Positions 1 to 7,600 are shown, numbered from the stretch's first letter. The stretch: DNA of 11,972 nucleotides from Coriobacteriaceae bacterium (GCA_902363875.1 CABJBO010000008.1:1-11972), one strand, 5' to 3'. Translations and numbers: made by a program. The notes: generated by a model from the sequence alone, not told the origin.

Positions 1-7
1 CTCATGG

Positions 8-44
8 AAAACCTCCCATTTCCCGATGTCCAAGAAATGGGAGG
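8..44 (-). terminator. Intrinsic terminator of the BMP-like/phosphoesterase operon
   Basis: An 11-bp perfect stem (CCTCCCATTTC at 12-22 pairs with GAAATGGGAGG at 34-44) surrounds an 11-nt loop. Read on the minus strand it is followed by four T residues (8-11). It lies about 35 bp after the stop codon of the metallophosphoesterase gene, which fits an intrinsic terminator for the two-gene operon. The short U-tract makes its efficiency uncertain. Confidence 0.75.
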
Positions 45-79
45 CAGTTCACTATCCCCTTCGTGGTGGTTGTTGGCAG

Positions 80-790
80 TTACCAGGGGGTTCTGGCGGT
101 TGAAGACTCGATTGCTTCGTGGCGTTTGAGCTCGCGGCGCATGGTTTGCGAGTTGAGCCAGGCTGCCTGCCAGCCACGGATGGGGTAGCGCGCTTCATCC
201 AGCTCAAACTGCGTATAGCCGCACGCGTTGATGATTGTTGTCCCGCATGCATGCTGGCGCTCACGCTGAAAGTCGCGACCATAGCATTGGTGCACATGCC
301 CGTGCACCATGTAGTCGGCCCCCCAGGACTCAAGCGCTGTGTTAAAGCACTCAAACCCTCGATGCGGCAGATCGTCCAGATCACCCATACCGGCGGCGGG
401 TGCATGGGTAAGCAGAATGTCGCACCCGCCGACCATCCTAACCTTACGCGACAGCTTGCGCATGCGCTTGGACATCTCGCGTTCGGTGTACATGTTGGCG
501 CCGTCGCGATAACGCATGGACCCGCCAAGGCCCGCAATGCGAATCCCTCGGTACGTGTACACGCTGTCTTCCACGCAGATACATCCGCCCGGTGCATGAC
601 GTGCGTAGCGGTCATCGTGATTGCCGCGTACGTAGATGAGCGGTTTGTTGATGACCGTAACCAAAAACTCAAGATAGTCCGGGTCCAGATCGCCGGCGGA
701 CAAAATCAGGTCGACGCCCTCAAAGCGTTCCTTGCGAAAGCACTCCCAAAGGCATCGTTCTTCGGTATCGGCTATGGCAAGGATTTTCAT
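80..790 (-). CDS. Metallophosphoesterase, calcineurin-like, D-x-E subfamily
   Basis: A 236-residue cytoplasmic phosphoesterase with no signal peptide or membrane segment. The calcineurin-like metal-binding motifs are in order: D8 near the N-terminus, GDLD at 33-36, GNHDD at 56-60, H129 in THAP, and GHVH at 164-167. In most relatives the first motif is D-x-H; here it is D8-T9-E10, so one metal ligand is changed. From memory, clostridial homologues share this D-x-E form, which suggests a distinct conserved subfamily and not decay. The substrate cannot be told from sequence; YfcE-like phosphodiesterase or nucleotide phosphatase activity is possible. The ATG overlaps the stop of the upstream BMP-like gene (ATGA, 787-790), so the two are very likely translationally coupled and functionally linked. 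A terminator follows. Confidence 0.9.
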   Translation of the reverse strand: MKILAIADTEERCLWECFRKERFEGVDLILSAGDLDPDYLEFLVTVINKPLIYVRGNHDDRYARHAPGGCICVEDSVYTYRGIRIAGLGGSMRYRDGANMYTEREMSKRMRKLSRKVRMVGGCDILLTHAPAAGMGDLDDLPHRGFECFNTALESWGADYMVHGHVHQCYGRDFQRERQHACGTTIINACGYTQFELDEARYPIRGWQAAWLNSQTMRRELKRHEAIESSTARTPW

Positions 791-2703
791 AGGGCAGGGA
801 CTTTCGGCTCATCGTCGAGCTGCGGAATGGTGCCTACCACGTTATCCGCCAGCCAATTCATCTCGACAATCTGCGTGCTCGGCAGCGGAGGGAAGCCTTC
901 GATCTGTACCACGCCGTTCTGGCTGTGGAGCTCGCCGCCAAAGGGGTTGATGGATCCCTCGACAATGCCGTTGCGGAGCAACTGCACGAGTTTGCGCGTC
1001 TGGTAGGGTAGGCCCGGAGCGTAACGGATGTCGATAACGCCGGAGCTCATGCCGTACCAGTAGTTGACGGCGCGCACTTGGTTGTCATCGCTGGTTTCGT
1101 CCCACGTGCCGTGCAGAAGGCTGCGAACGATGAGCTCGTAGTAACGGCCCCAGTTCCATACCGGCATGGCGATGCCGGAAACCTTGCCATCGACCAGGCG
1201 GTGGAGTCCGTAGGCCGTAGGGTCTTCGAGCGACTTTGACATGTCAGCGCCGGTCATGACGCTCACGCCTTCGCGGCACATGGCCTCGGCAAGACCGCCG
1301 GCGGGCACATCGCCCCAGGTCAGGATAATTTGCGCGCGGGGGTCGAGCAGCGAGGCGCCAATCGCAAAGGCGTTGATCTCGCTAAGCGCGCCCGAGGCGA
1401 AGACCGACGCGTGGTAGCCGATACGGTGGTTGTCCGCCATACTGGCGGCAAGGGCGCCCAGGAGGAACTTGGCCTCGTACATCTTGCCAAAGTACGAACG
1501 GACGCTTTGGTGGGGAAGGCCGATAGAGCAGTTAAGGAACCGCACCTGGGGATACTCAACGGCAGCTCTGAGCGTGTATTCCATCAGGCGGTGCGAGGTC
1601 GAGAAGATGACGTTAGCTCCATGTTTGACAGCCGTTTCCACGGCGGCGTAGAACACGTCCGGATTGTGACAGTCCTCGAACGCCTCGGTGCGCACGATAC
1701 CGCCAAAGTGCTCATCGAGATACTGACGCCCTTGGTCGTGCAGGCTGTCCCAGCTCGACGTCGCACAGGGGAACTCATGGATAAAGGCGATGCGCAGGGG
1801 GTTGGCCGCCGAGTAGACGGTCTTGCCCATAAAGAAGTTGAGCACGCCGGAGGTGGACTTGGCGAGCGCCTCTTCCTCATCGACGCTCGGCGCTTCGACA
1901 AGATCGACCTTGTCCTCGTCATTTTTGCCGGCAATGACCAGCTCGCGCCAGATCTTGCACAGGCGGTTTACGACGATATCCGTCGGCGTATCCAGCAGGC
2001 GGTCCTGGTTGTACACATTGAGGTAGACGAGCATGGCGTCGGCGGGCGTAATGTCCAGGTGGTCGCCGCCCGCGCGCAGGTAGGCGCGCTTAAAGAGTAG
2101 GAAGGTATGGCGCAGGTAGTCGACCTTTTTCTGCGGCCATTTTTCGATAAGGTTCTGACCGAGCATCTTGGCGAGCGTTTCGTAGCTTCCCTCACGCGAG
2201 AACTCGATCTCGTATAGGGGGCAGACGCGCCAAAACGCGCAGAACTCACCGTACAGGCGGCTTTCGACGGAATCCCATTTTCCGGGATAGAGGCGGGTGA
2301 CCTTGGCCGAAACCGTCGGGGCGTCCAGGAATTTGAGGACACTGACGCGCTTGTTGCCCTCTTGGACGTAAAACCGATGCATGAACTCGGTGACGATGAT
2401 GGGGTCGCGATAGCCCTCGGTCACCTGAATGTCGTAGAGGTTGGACCACTTGCGGGCGAACTCGGTGTTAAACGGCAGCAGGGGCATAAAGTTGCACGAA
2501 AAGGCAGACTGACGGCCCTTAGTAACCGTGCCGACGACCATTTCGAGCGGAATATCCCGCAGGCCGACGCTCTCTCGCTGACCTAAGGGGAGCTGGGCAA
2601 CCAAGCTGTCGAGGTCCGTGAGGTACGGGTGCTCGCTTTGGCTGATGGCGCGACGGCGTCCTTGCTCGCCGCGCTTGCGTGCTTGACGATAGGCCTCTTC
2701 CAT
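787..2703 (-). CDS. Cytoplasmic BMP/PnrA-like protein with ParB/Srx-like N-terminal domain
   Basis: A 638-residue protein. Residues about 80-140 look like a ParB/Srx-type fold: a DPI-V-E strand at 100-106, then FYVQEGNKRVSVLKF at 111-125, resembling the GxxR motif of ParB. A linker with an acidic stretch (261-282) leads to a second domain, about 302-605, resembling periplasmic BMP-family (Med/PnrA) nucleoside-binding proteins: an IAFIHE strand at 305-310, YFGKMYEAKFLLGALAA at 404-420, and a WGD segment at 463-465. BMP proteins are usually exported lipoproteins, but this one starts MEEAYRQARKRGEQGRRR with no signal peptide or lipobox, so it should act inside the cell, possibly as a sensor. No transporter genes adjoin it. 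The start is supported by AAGGGAG 8 nt upstream. It is the first gene of an operon with the phosphoesterase. Clostridial proteins of similar layout are known to me only as annotated BMP-family proteins; the function is unknown. Confidence 0.88.
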   Translation of the reverse strand: MEEAYRQARKRGEQGRRRAISQSEHPYLTDLDSLVAQLPLGQRESVGLRDIPLEMVVGTVTKGRQSAFSCNFMPLLPFNTEFARKWSNLYDIQVTEGYRDPIIVTEFMHRFYVQEGNKRVSVLKFLDAPTVSAKVTRLYPGKWDSVESRLYGEFCAFWRVCPLYEIEFSREGSYETLAKMLGQNLIEKWPQKKVDYLRHTFLLFKRAYLRAGGDHLDITPADAMLVYLNVYNQDRLLDTPTDIVVNRLCKIWRELVIAGKNDEDKVDLVEAPSVDEEEALAKSTSGVLNFFMGKTVYSAANPLRIAFIHEFPCATSSWDSLHDQGRQYLDEHFGGIVRTEAFEDCHNPDVFYAAVETAVKHGANVIFSTSHRLMEYTLRAAVEYPQVRFLNCSIGLPHQSVRSYFGKMYEAKFLLGALAASMADNHRIGYHASVFASGALSEINAFAIGASLLDPRAQIILTWGDVPAGGLAEAMCREGVSVMTGADMSKSLEDPTAYGLHRLVDGKVSGIAMPVWNWGRYYELIVRSLLHGTWDETSDDNQVRAVNYWYGMSSGVIDIRYAPGLPYQTRKLVQLLRNGIVEGSINPFGGELHSQNGVVQIEGFPPLPSTQIVEMNWLADNVVGTIPQLDDEPKVPAL

Positions 2704-2759
2704 GGTGTCTACTCCCTTAGTCGTTTAAACAACGATATGAACCATGGTACCACGATGCG

Positions 2760-2798
2760 AAACCGCCACAAAGGTGCCTGTCCCCTTTGTGGCGGTTT
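2760..2798. repeat. Hairpin repeat copy 1 (overlaps mscS-type gene stop)
   Basis: A perfect 15-bp inverted repeat (AAACCGCCACAAAGG at 2760-2774, complement at 2784-2798) encloses the 9-nt loop TGCCTGTCC on the plus strand. It covers the last two bases used by the TAA stop of the MscS-type gene (2797-2799). Only three T residues follow on either strand, so as an intrinsic terminator it is weak, though it may protect the mRNA 3' end. A second copy with the same loop and a compensated stem pair lies at 5746-5786. Confidence 0.85.
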
Positions 2799-3564
2799 AG
2801 GCGATGATGGGGGCGATGGCACGAATGCAGGCGTCGGCTGCCGTAAAAGTGGTGCTATCGTCGCTGACGATAAAGATGATTTTGCCCTTAATGCCAAAGT
2901 CGCCGATCTCGCTAAAGAGCACGTACGGCTCCTTGTCAAAGCCAGAGATGGGCGAGACGGCCGTTTTGGTTGCGCTCGTGAGCTCGTCTGCCAGCGCGTC
3001 AAGGGAAGCCCACTTAGACGTGTCCTTTACGGCAACGGGCACGGCCACGCGCCCAAAGGGCATCAGATGCACGAGCGTGTTCTTGGAGATGTTGGAGTTG
3101 GGCACAATGATGGTCTGCCCGCAGGCGTCCTCGATGGTCGTGTGACGCCAGGTGATATCTTGGACCACGCCCGACACGCCGCCGACCTCGATATTGTCGC
3201 CGGGTTTGATAATGCCCATAAAGGTCACCTGCATACCGCCGATAAGGTTCGACAGCGTGTCCTGAAAGCCGAGCGAGATGGCGATGCCGCCGACGCCAAG
3301 AGCGGCGACGAGGGCGTTTGCGTTGATGCCAAAACAGTTGTCGAGGATAAAGCTGCCGCCGATCATCCAGATGACGGCGCGCGCGATGTTGATGAAGATG
3401 CTTGATGAAGGGAGTGGGTTATCGTCGCGGCTAAGCAGGTGGTGCAGGGTCTTGGACGCGACCTTGGCGGCAACGGCGGTGCCGATAGCCAAGATACCTG
3501 CCCAGATGATGTTGTGGACCCATCGTTGTGCAAAGAAATGAAGAATTGGCTCAAACAATTCCAT
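2797..3564 (-). CDS. MscS-family small-conductance mechanosensitive channel
   Basis: A 255-residue inner-membrane channel that would release solutes on osmotic downshock. Three hydrophobic segments are visible: about 15-36, 57-75 and a pore-lining TM3 at about 84-113, with the glycine/alanine-rich ALVAALGVGGIAISLGFQ pattern of MscS followed by D102 and NLIGG. The beta domain follows with KPGDNIEV at 120-127, WRHTTIE at 139-145 and IVPNSNI at 153-159, all typical family positions. The length is near the minimal MscS core (E. coli MscS is 286 residues). An in-frame ATG at 3582 is possible, but the ATG at 3564 is preferred because AGGAGG sits 9 nt before it and would otherwise lie inside the gene. 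A promoter is predicted at 3647-3675. The stop lies within hairpin repeat copy 1. Confidence 0.93.
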   Translation of the reverse strand: MELFEPILHFFAQRWVHNIIWAGILAIGTAVAAKVASKTLHHLLSRDDNPLPSSSIFINIARAVIWMIGGSFILDNCFGINANALVAALGVGGIAISLGFQDTLSNLIGGMQVTFMGIIKPGDNIEVGGVSGVVQDITWRHTTIEDACGQTIIVPNSNISKNTLVHLMPFGRVAVPVAVKDTSKWASLDALADELTSATKTAVSPISGFDKEPYVLFSEIGDFGIKGKIIFIVSDDSTTFTAADACIRAIAPIIA

Positions 3565-3607
3565 GTAGGGAAACCTCCTCATGATCGTTCAACCATGATA
3601 CCCACCA

Positions 3608-3640
3608 AGAAGCCCGTCCGATCACATCGGACGGGCTTCT
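3608..3640. terminator. Strong GC-rich hairpin between nucleotidase and MscS-type genes
   Basis: A 15-bp perfect stem (AGAAGCCCGTCCGAT at 3608-3622, complement at 3626-3640) has a 3-nt loop. It lies downstream of the nucleotidase stop on the minus strand, so it probably terminates that transcript. No long U-tract follows (TTCTTGG), which weakens the call. It also begins almost exactly at the start point predicted from the promoter at 3647-3675, so it may instead or also be a 5'-end hairpin of the channel mRNA. Confidence 0.65.
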
Positions 3641-3646
3641 GCGCTC

Positions 3647-3675
3647 TATATAAAGTTTGCACGGTGGGGCTGCAA
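3647..3675 (-). promoter_or_regulatory. Sigma-70-type promoter for the MscS-type gene
   Basis: On the minus strand TTGCAG (3670-3675) is followed after exactly 17 bp by TATATA (3647-3652), close to the vegetative consensus. It points toward the MscS-type gene, whose start codon is about 80 bp downstream. The predicted transcription start, near 3640, coincides with the first base of the 15-bp hairpin. Confidence 0.6.
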
Positions 3676-3691
3676 GGCCCGGCGGTGTAGC

Positions 3692-5722
3692 TTAACGTCG
3701 ACGCTTCCAGATAATGCCGAGAATGATGATGACGATGCCGGCAATGAGACATGCTCCGACCGCGGCCAGCGCGCGATCTCCCGTTGCGGCAAGCTTACCG
3801 GTCGTCTTCTTGGCGATGACCTTCGTGGTCGTCGTGTCCGTCTTGGGCGAGGGCTTAGGCGTCGGGGCCGGTGTGGGTGTGGGGTCCACGGCAGCGGAGC
3901 CAAAGCTGATGGCGCCCGCGAGCGAGGCCATCTTGCTCTCCCAGCCATTCTGACCAATCAGTGCCCTCAGCGCCGCCTCGCACGTGCCCCATTCGGTGTG
4001 CTTGGTGGCGTTTGCAAAGGTAGGGAAGTCGGTCGTGTTGGTAATGATGTAGTTGTTGGTGGCGACGGTATAGGTCTTGGCGGGGTCGAGCGTGCTGTCA
4101 TCCTTGGTGAGCGTGGCGCTTACAATGCGCTTGCCTTCGGATTGCGTCCAATCGATTGTCACGTTGATGCCGCCGAAGGAAAGGACGCTGCCGGAGTCGT
4201 CGCGCCACTTGTACTTGTCTTGCGCCTCCTGCTCGGTGTGGCCGGCCGCCACGTAGGCTTGCTGAAGCTCGTAGCTGTCGTTGCAATCGTCGCTGATCTG
4301 TAACGAGTGCTCGAGCGCTGCCAGGAAGTCCGCACCGCTCATGGTCCAGGTCTCGACGGTGTTGCCATAGGGCGAGATGGCGATGACGTTGCCGGCGGTC
4401 ACATCGCCCGCCGCGATGCCGCCACGGATGCCGCCCGCGTTTTCGATGGCAAGGTCCGCGCCCGTCAAATTAAGATAGGAACCGCAGATCACATGTCCGA
4501 TGGTCTGAGCCTTAGCGGTGTCGCCCGCTTTGCTGGGACGCAGATCGGTGGTGCGCACCATCTCCCAGCCATGCGTACCCGCGGCATCCTCGCCGTAGAA
4601 ATAGTCAGTGGCGGATGTGCCGAGCACCTTGTTCGATTCGCTTTCAAAGGCGTCATCGAGTGGCTTGATTTTGTTGCGAACCTCGTCGAGTTGGTTCTGG
4701 TAGAAGGCACCCTTGTCGGGGTCTGCCAAAAGGTCGTTCACGTCCTTGGCGGCGTAGAGCGTCTCGGCGCCGTCGCTTGCGGAGACCGTCACTATGTCGT
4801 CGTTGGTGGTTTCGGTACCCTTGGTGTCGTACTCATAGGGAATGGAAAGCAGACCAACCTCGGCAAAGGCACTGCCCGCCTCGACGACGCGGACCGGCTT
4901 GCCATCGGCCCCCGTCACGTTCTCGTCTAAGTTGATGTGCTCGTGGCCCGCGACCAGGGCATCGACGCCATTGAGCTGTGCGGCAAAGGCCTTGGCGTTG
5001 AGCGCGTGCGCGATGCAGACGATAACGTTACAGCCCTCGTCCTCGCGCAGTCGCTTGGCCTCGGCGTTGATGGCGTCCGCCGCGCCCGAGAACGACGTGC
5101 CCGCGACCAGGTCCGCGCGCAGTGAGGAGCCCAACGACTCATCCATGGCTCCGACGACGCCGACCTTAATCTTGTAGTCAAACGTGGAACTGTCCTCGCT
5201 GTCCTTCCAAGTGCGGTTGAGCGTCTTGGTGATGCTCGAGCTCCATACGCCGTTCGAGGACGTTGCATTCGCGCAAAGCATGGCGAAAGGCGTGCTGGTG
5301 GCACCATTGCCGGCCATCGTGCGAAGCTTGTCCGCGCCGTAGCTCCAGTCATGGTTGCCCGGTGTGGTCGCGTCGTAGCCGTTTGCGTAGAAAGTGTTCA
5401 TGAGTTCGGCGATGCTCTTGCCCTCGCTCATGGTGGCAAAGGACTGCCCGTGGAAGGTGTCACCTGCATCGAGCAGAAAGTCGGGGGCGTTGTTTTGGGC
5501 GCTATAGAGAACCGCCAGTCCGTCAAAGCCAATGGTGCCGGTGCCCTTGCTTGCGTTGTAGCTGTACTTGTAGCTGCCGTGGATGTCGTTGGTGTGCATC
5601 ACGGTTACGGCGCCGTCGATAACTTGAGACGGGGTGGCCGCGGTGGCGTAGACGGGGGCGCCGATGAGCACGCCGGCGAGAAGCGCGGCGGTTAAGGCGA
5701 GACGGGGGAGGAGTCTTCTCAT
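3692..5722 (-). CDS. Secreted wall-anchored 5'-nucleotidase (UshA/CD73-like)
   Basis: A 676-residue surface enzyme that would hydrolyse extracellular nucleotides to nucleosides and phosphate. A signal peptide is clear (MRRLLPRLAL, then a hydrophobic core, likely cleavage near ATA at 26-28). The N-terminal metallophosphatase domain has NDIHG at 45-49, GDTFHG at 87-92, GNHDW at 122-126, H239 and GHEH at 259-262. The C-terminal nucleotidase domain carries NAGGIRGG at 428-435. A Pro/Thr-rich linker (about 613-634) leads to LAATG at 644-648, a hydrophobic helix and the tail KRRR. This is a sortase signal of the LAxTG form, used by class E sortases in high-GC actinobacteria. Starts further upstream use TTG inside the hairpin repeat; the ATG at 5722 is chosen because AAGGAA lies about 6 nt before it and the signal peptide starts there. 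No sortase gene is in view. Confidence 0.93.
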   Translation of the reverse strand: MRRLLPRLALTAALLAGVLIGAPVYATAATPSQVIDGAVTVMHTNDIHGSYKYSYNASKGTGTIGFDGLAVLYSAQNNAPDFLLDAGDTFHGQSFATMSEGKSIAELMNTFYANGYDATTPGNHDWSYGADKLRTMAGNGATSTPFAMLCANATSSNGVWSSSITKTLNRTWKDSEDSSTFDYKIKVGVVGAMDESLGSSLRADLVAGTSFSGAADAINAEAKRLREDEGCNVIVCIAHALNAKAFAAQLNGVDALVAGHEHINLDENVTGADGKPVRVVEAGSAFAEVGLLSIPYEYDTKGTETTNDDIVTVSASDGAETLYAAKDVNDLLADPDKGAFYQNQLDEVRNKIKPLDDAFESESNKVLGTSATDYFYGEDAAGTHGWEMVRTTDLRPSKAGDTAKAQTIGHVICGSYLNLTGADLAIENAGGIRGGIAAGDVTAGNVIAISPYGNTVETWTMSGADFLAALEHSLQISDDCNDSYELQQAYVAAGHTEQEAQDKYKWRDDSGSVLSFGGINVTIDWTQSEGKRIVSATLTKDDSTLDPAKTYTVATNNYIITNTTDFPTFANATKHTEWGTCEAALRALIGQNGWESKMASLAGAISFGSAAVDPTPTPAPTPKPSPKTDTTTTKVIAKKTTGKLAATGDRALAAVGACLIAGIVIIILGIIWKRRR

Positions 5723-5745
5723 GGCAGTTTCCTTAGTCCTTAACA

Positions 5746-5786
5746 AAAACCACCACAAAGGTGCCTGTCCCCTTTGTGGTGGTTTT
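5746..5786 (-). terminator. Hairpin repeat copy 2, terminator of the ABC importer operon
   Basis: A 16-bp perfect stem (AAAACCACCACAAAGG at 5746-5761, complement at 5771-5786) encloses the same 9-nt loop TGCCTGTCC found in copy 1 at 2760-2798. On the minus strand it is followed by a run of five T residues (5745-5749), making it a good intrinsic terminator 8 bp after the ATPase stop. The stem differs from copy 1 by a compensated pair (C-G to T-A), so base pairing is conserved. It also lies in the 5' region of the nucleotidase gene. Confidence 0.85.
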
Positions 5787-5794
5787 CTAAGTCG

Positions 5795-6589
5795 TTAGCT
5801 TAGTAGCATGCGGTCGTTGGCGAGCTCGCCGCCCGAGACCTCCTCAAACTTCTGAAGCAGGTCGGCCACGGTGAGCGACTTTTTCTCGTCGCCCGCCACG
5901 TCGTAGATCACGTGGCCCTCGTGCATCATGATCAGACGGTTACCCAGACGGATGGCGTCGTTCATGTTGTGCGTGACCATGAGCGTGGTCAGGCGGTTCT
6001 CGTCGACGATCTCCTCGGTCAGGTTGAGCACCTTAGAGGCCGTCTTGGGGTCGAGGGCCGCGGTGTGCTCGTCGAGCAGCAGCAGGCGCGGCCTGGTGAG
6101 TGTGGCCATCAGCAGGGTGAGTGCCTGGCGCTGGCCGCCCGAGAGCAGGCCGACCTTGGCGTTGAGGCGCGTGTCCAGACCAAGGTCCAGGCGCTTGAGC
6201 AGCTCAACGTACTCATCTTTCTCGGCCTTGGTGACGCCCCACGAAAGGCCGCGACGCTGGCCACGGCGCTTGGCGAGGGCCAGGTTTTCGGCGATCTGCA
6301 TGTCGGCAGCGGTACCGCGCATGGGGTCCTGAAACACGCGGCCCAGGTACTTGGCGCGCTGCGACTCGCTCAGGCGCGAGATGTCGGTGCCGTCGAGCTC
6401 AATAACGCCCGAATCGAGCGGGTACACGCCGGCGATCATGTTGAGCAGCGTGGACTTGCCGGCGCCGTTGCCGCCGATCACGGTTACAAAGTCGCCGTCA
6501 TTCAGGGTGAGGTCGACGCCGGTGAGCGCGCGCTTCTCGGTGACGGTGCCCTTGTTAAAGGTCTTCTTGACGTGTGAGAGCTTAAGCAT
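5795..6589 (-). CDS. ABC transporter ATP-binding protein (TrpZ-like importer ATPase)
   Basis: A 264-residue cytoplasmic ATPase that powers the importer encoded with it. All nucleotide-binding elements are intact: Walker A GGNGAGKST at 39-47, Q-loop Q87, signature LSGGQ at 149-153, Walker B LLLLDEH at 169-175, D-loop ALD at 178-180 and switch H207. The overall pattern matches the ATPases paired with COG4120-type permeases, also described as TrpZ-like. The ATG at 6589 overlaps the permease stop by 8 bp (ATGCTTAA) and has AAGGGGG about 9 nt upstream; longer forms reaching 6670 would run through the permease gene and have no ribosome site. It is the last gene of the operon and is followed closely by hairpin repeat copy 2. 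Confidence 0.95.
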   Translation of the reverse strand: MLKLSHVKKTFNKGTVTEKRALTGVDLTLNDGDFVTVIGGNGAGKSTLLNMIAGVYPLDSGVIELDGTDISRLSESQRAKYLGRVFQDPMRGTAADMQIAENLALAKRRGQRRGLSWGVTKAEKDEYVELLKRLDLGLDTRLNAKVGLLSGGQRQALTLLMATLTRPRLLLLDEHTAALDPKTASKVLNLTEEIVDENRLTTLMVTHNMNDAIRLGNRLIMMHEGHVIYDVAGDEKKSLTVADLLQKFEEVSGGELANDRMLLS

Positions 6590-7505
6590 CTGCCTCATCC
6601 CCCTTCGTGTAGGAGCTGCGGAGCTTATAGCGCTCCCAAACCACGGGCACGCACAGGGCCACGGCGACAATCACAGCAGAGAGCAGTTTCATGTCGTTGG
6701 CGTCCATGCCCAGCTGCAGCACGATGGCGCGGATGAGGAAGTACACCACGGAGCCAAAGACGGCGGAGGCCAGACGGACGGAGAACTGCGTGAGACCGCC
6801 GGGCAGCAGGCGGCCGAGCACCTCGCCGATGACGATGGCGGCAAGACCGATAACGATGGCACCGGTGCCCATACCAATGTCGGCATACTTTTGGCTCTGG
6901 CAGATGAGCGCGCCCGAAAGGCCGATGAGGGCGTTGGAGAGCACGAGGGCGATCATCTTGGTGGAGTTGGTGTTGACGCCCAGGGCGCGGATCATGTACT
7001 CGTTGTTGCCGGTGGCGCGCAGCGCCGAGCCGATTTCGGTGCCAAAGAACCAATACAGGATGGCAACGATAGCCACGGCGAGCAGGATGCCCAAGATGAT
7101 GGCAACGGTGGACTGCGGCAGACCGGTCATATTGCTGACGGTCGAGAACACGGTGCCCTTGGCAAGAATGGGCGTATTGGACTTGCCCATGATGCGCAGG
7201 TTGATGGACCACAGGCTGATCTGGGTGAGGATTCCGGCGAGGATCGCGGGAATCTCAAAGACGGTGGTCAAAATGCCCGTGACGGCACCCGCGATGGCGC
7301 CGGCGCACATACCGGCCAGCACAGCGAGCAGCGGGTCGACGTTGTTATTGACGATGAGCACAGCGCAGACGCAGCCGCCGAGGGCAAAGCTGCCGTCGCA
7401 GGTCATATCGGGAATGTCGAGCAGGCGGAACGTGATAAACACGCCAAGCACCATAATGCCCCAGAGGACGCCTTGCGAAACAGCGCCCTGCAATGCAATG
7501 AGCAT
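6582..7505 (-). CDS. ABC transporter permease (TrpY-like, BPD_transp_2 family)
   Basis: A 307-residue integral membrane subunit with about eight to nine hydrophobic segments spread from residue 5 to about 290 and a short charged tail. The N-terminal LDIPDMTCDGSFALGG (residues 29-44) and the central RATGNNEYMIRALGVN (residues 162-177) are typical of permeases of uncharacterised amino-acid-like importers (COG4120, BPD_transp_2). It would form the channel as a homodimer with the ATPase encoded next to it. AGGAGG lies 8 nt before the ATG, an unusually good ribosome site for this operon. It is separated from the lipoprotein gene by 204 bp containing a hairpin, which suggests that permease and ATPase are made in smaller amounts than the binding protein. 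Confidence 0.94.
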   Translation of the reverse strand: MLIALQGAVSQGVLWGIMVLGVFITFRLLDIPDMTCDGSFALGGCVCAVLIVNNNVDPLLAVLAGMCAGAIAGAVTGILTTVFEIPAILAGILTQISLWSINLRIMGKSNTPILAKGTVFSTVSNMTGLPQSTVAIILGILLAVAIVAILYWFFGTEIGSALRATGNNEYMIRALGVNTNSTKMIALVLSNALIGLSGALICQSQKYADIGMGTGAIVIGLAAIVIGEVLGRLLPGGLTQFSVRLASAVFGSVVYFLIRAIVLQLGMDANDMKLLSAVIVAVALCVPVVWERYKLRSSYTKGDEADA

Positions 7506-7576
7506 GCTTCATACCTCCTAGGATAGGATGGACACGTGAGTCACCATAATAGCGGTAACAATGCATAAAAGAGCTG

Positions 7577-7600
7577 CGGACGAATGTTTTGTCTCATCCG
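7577..7600 (-). other. Small hairpin in importer intergenic region
   Basis: In the minus-strand RNA, seven pairs with one G-U wobble can form between 7594-7600 and 7577-7583 across a 10-nt loop. The plus strand would have a C-A mismatch instead, so the structure favours the transcribed strand. Its role is unknown. Confidence 0.3.

Noticed and set aside
119..1006. Plus-strand ORF of 295 codons opposite the phosphoesterase
   Set aside because: It lies antisense to two clearly recognisable genes, has no family resemblance and no ribosome site; it is a shadow of GC-rich coding sequence.
5723..5758. Upstream TTG start for the nucleotidase (688 residues)
   Set aside because: The start would be inside the terminator hairpin, has no ribosome site and adds residues ahead of a normal signal peptide.
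6351..7526. Plus-strand ORF of 391 codons opposite the permease
   Set aside because: Antisense to a permease with good motifs; the predicted protein is charged, repetitive and without a recognisable domain.
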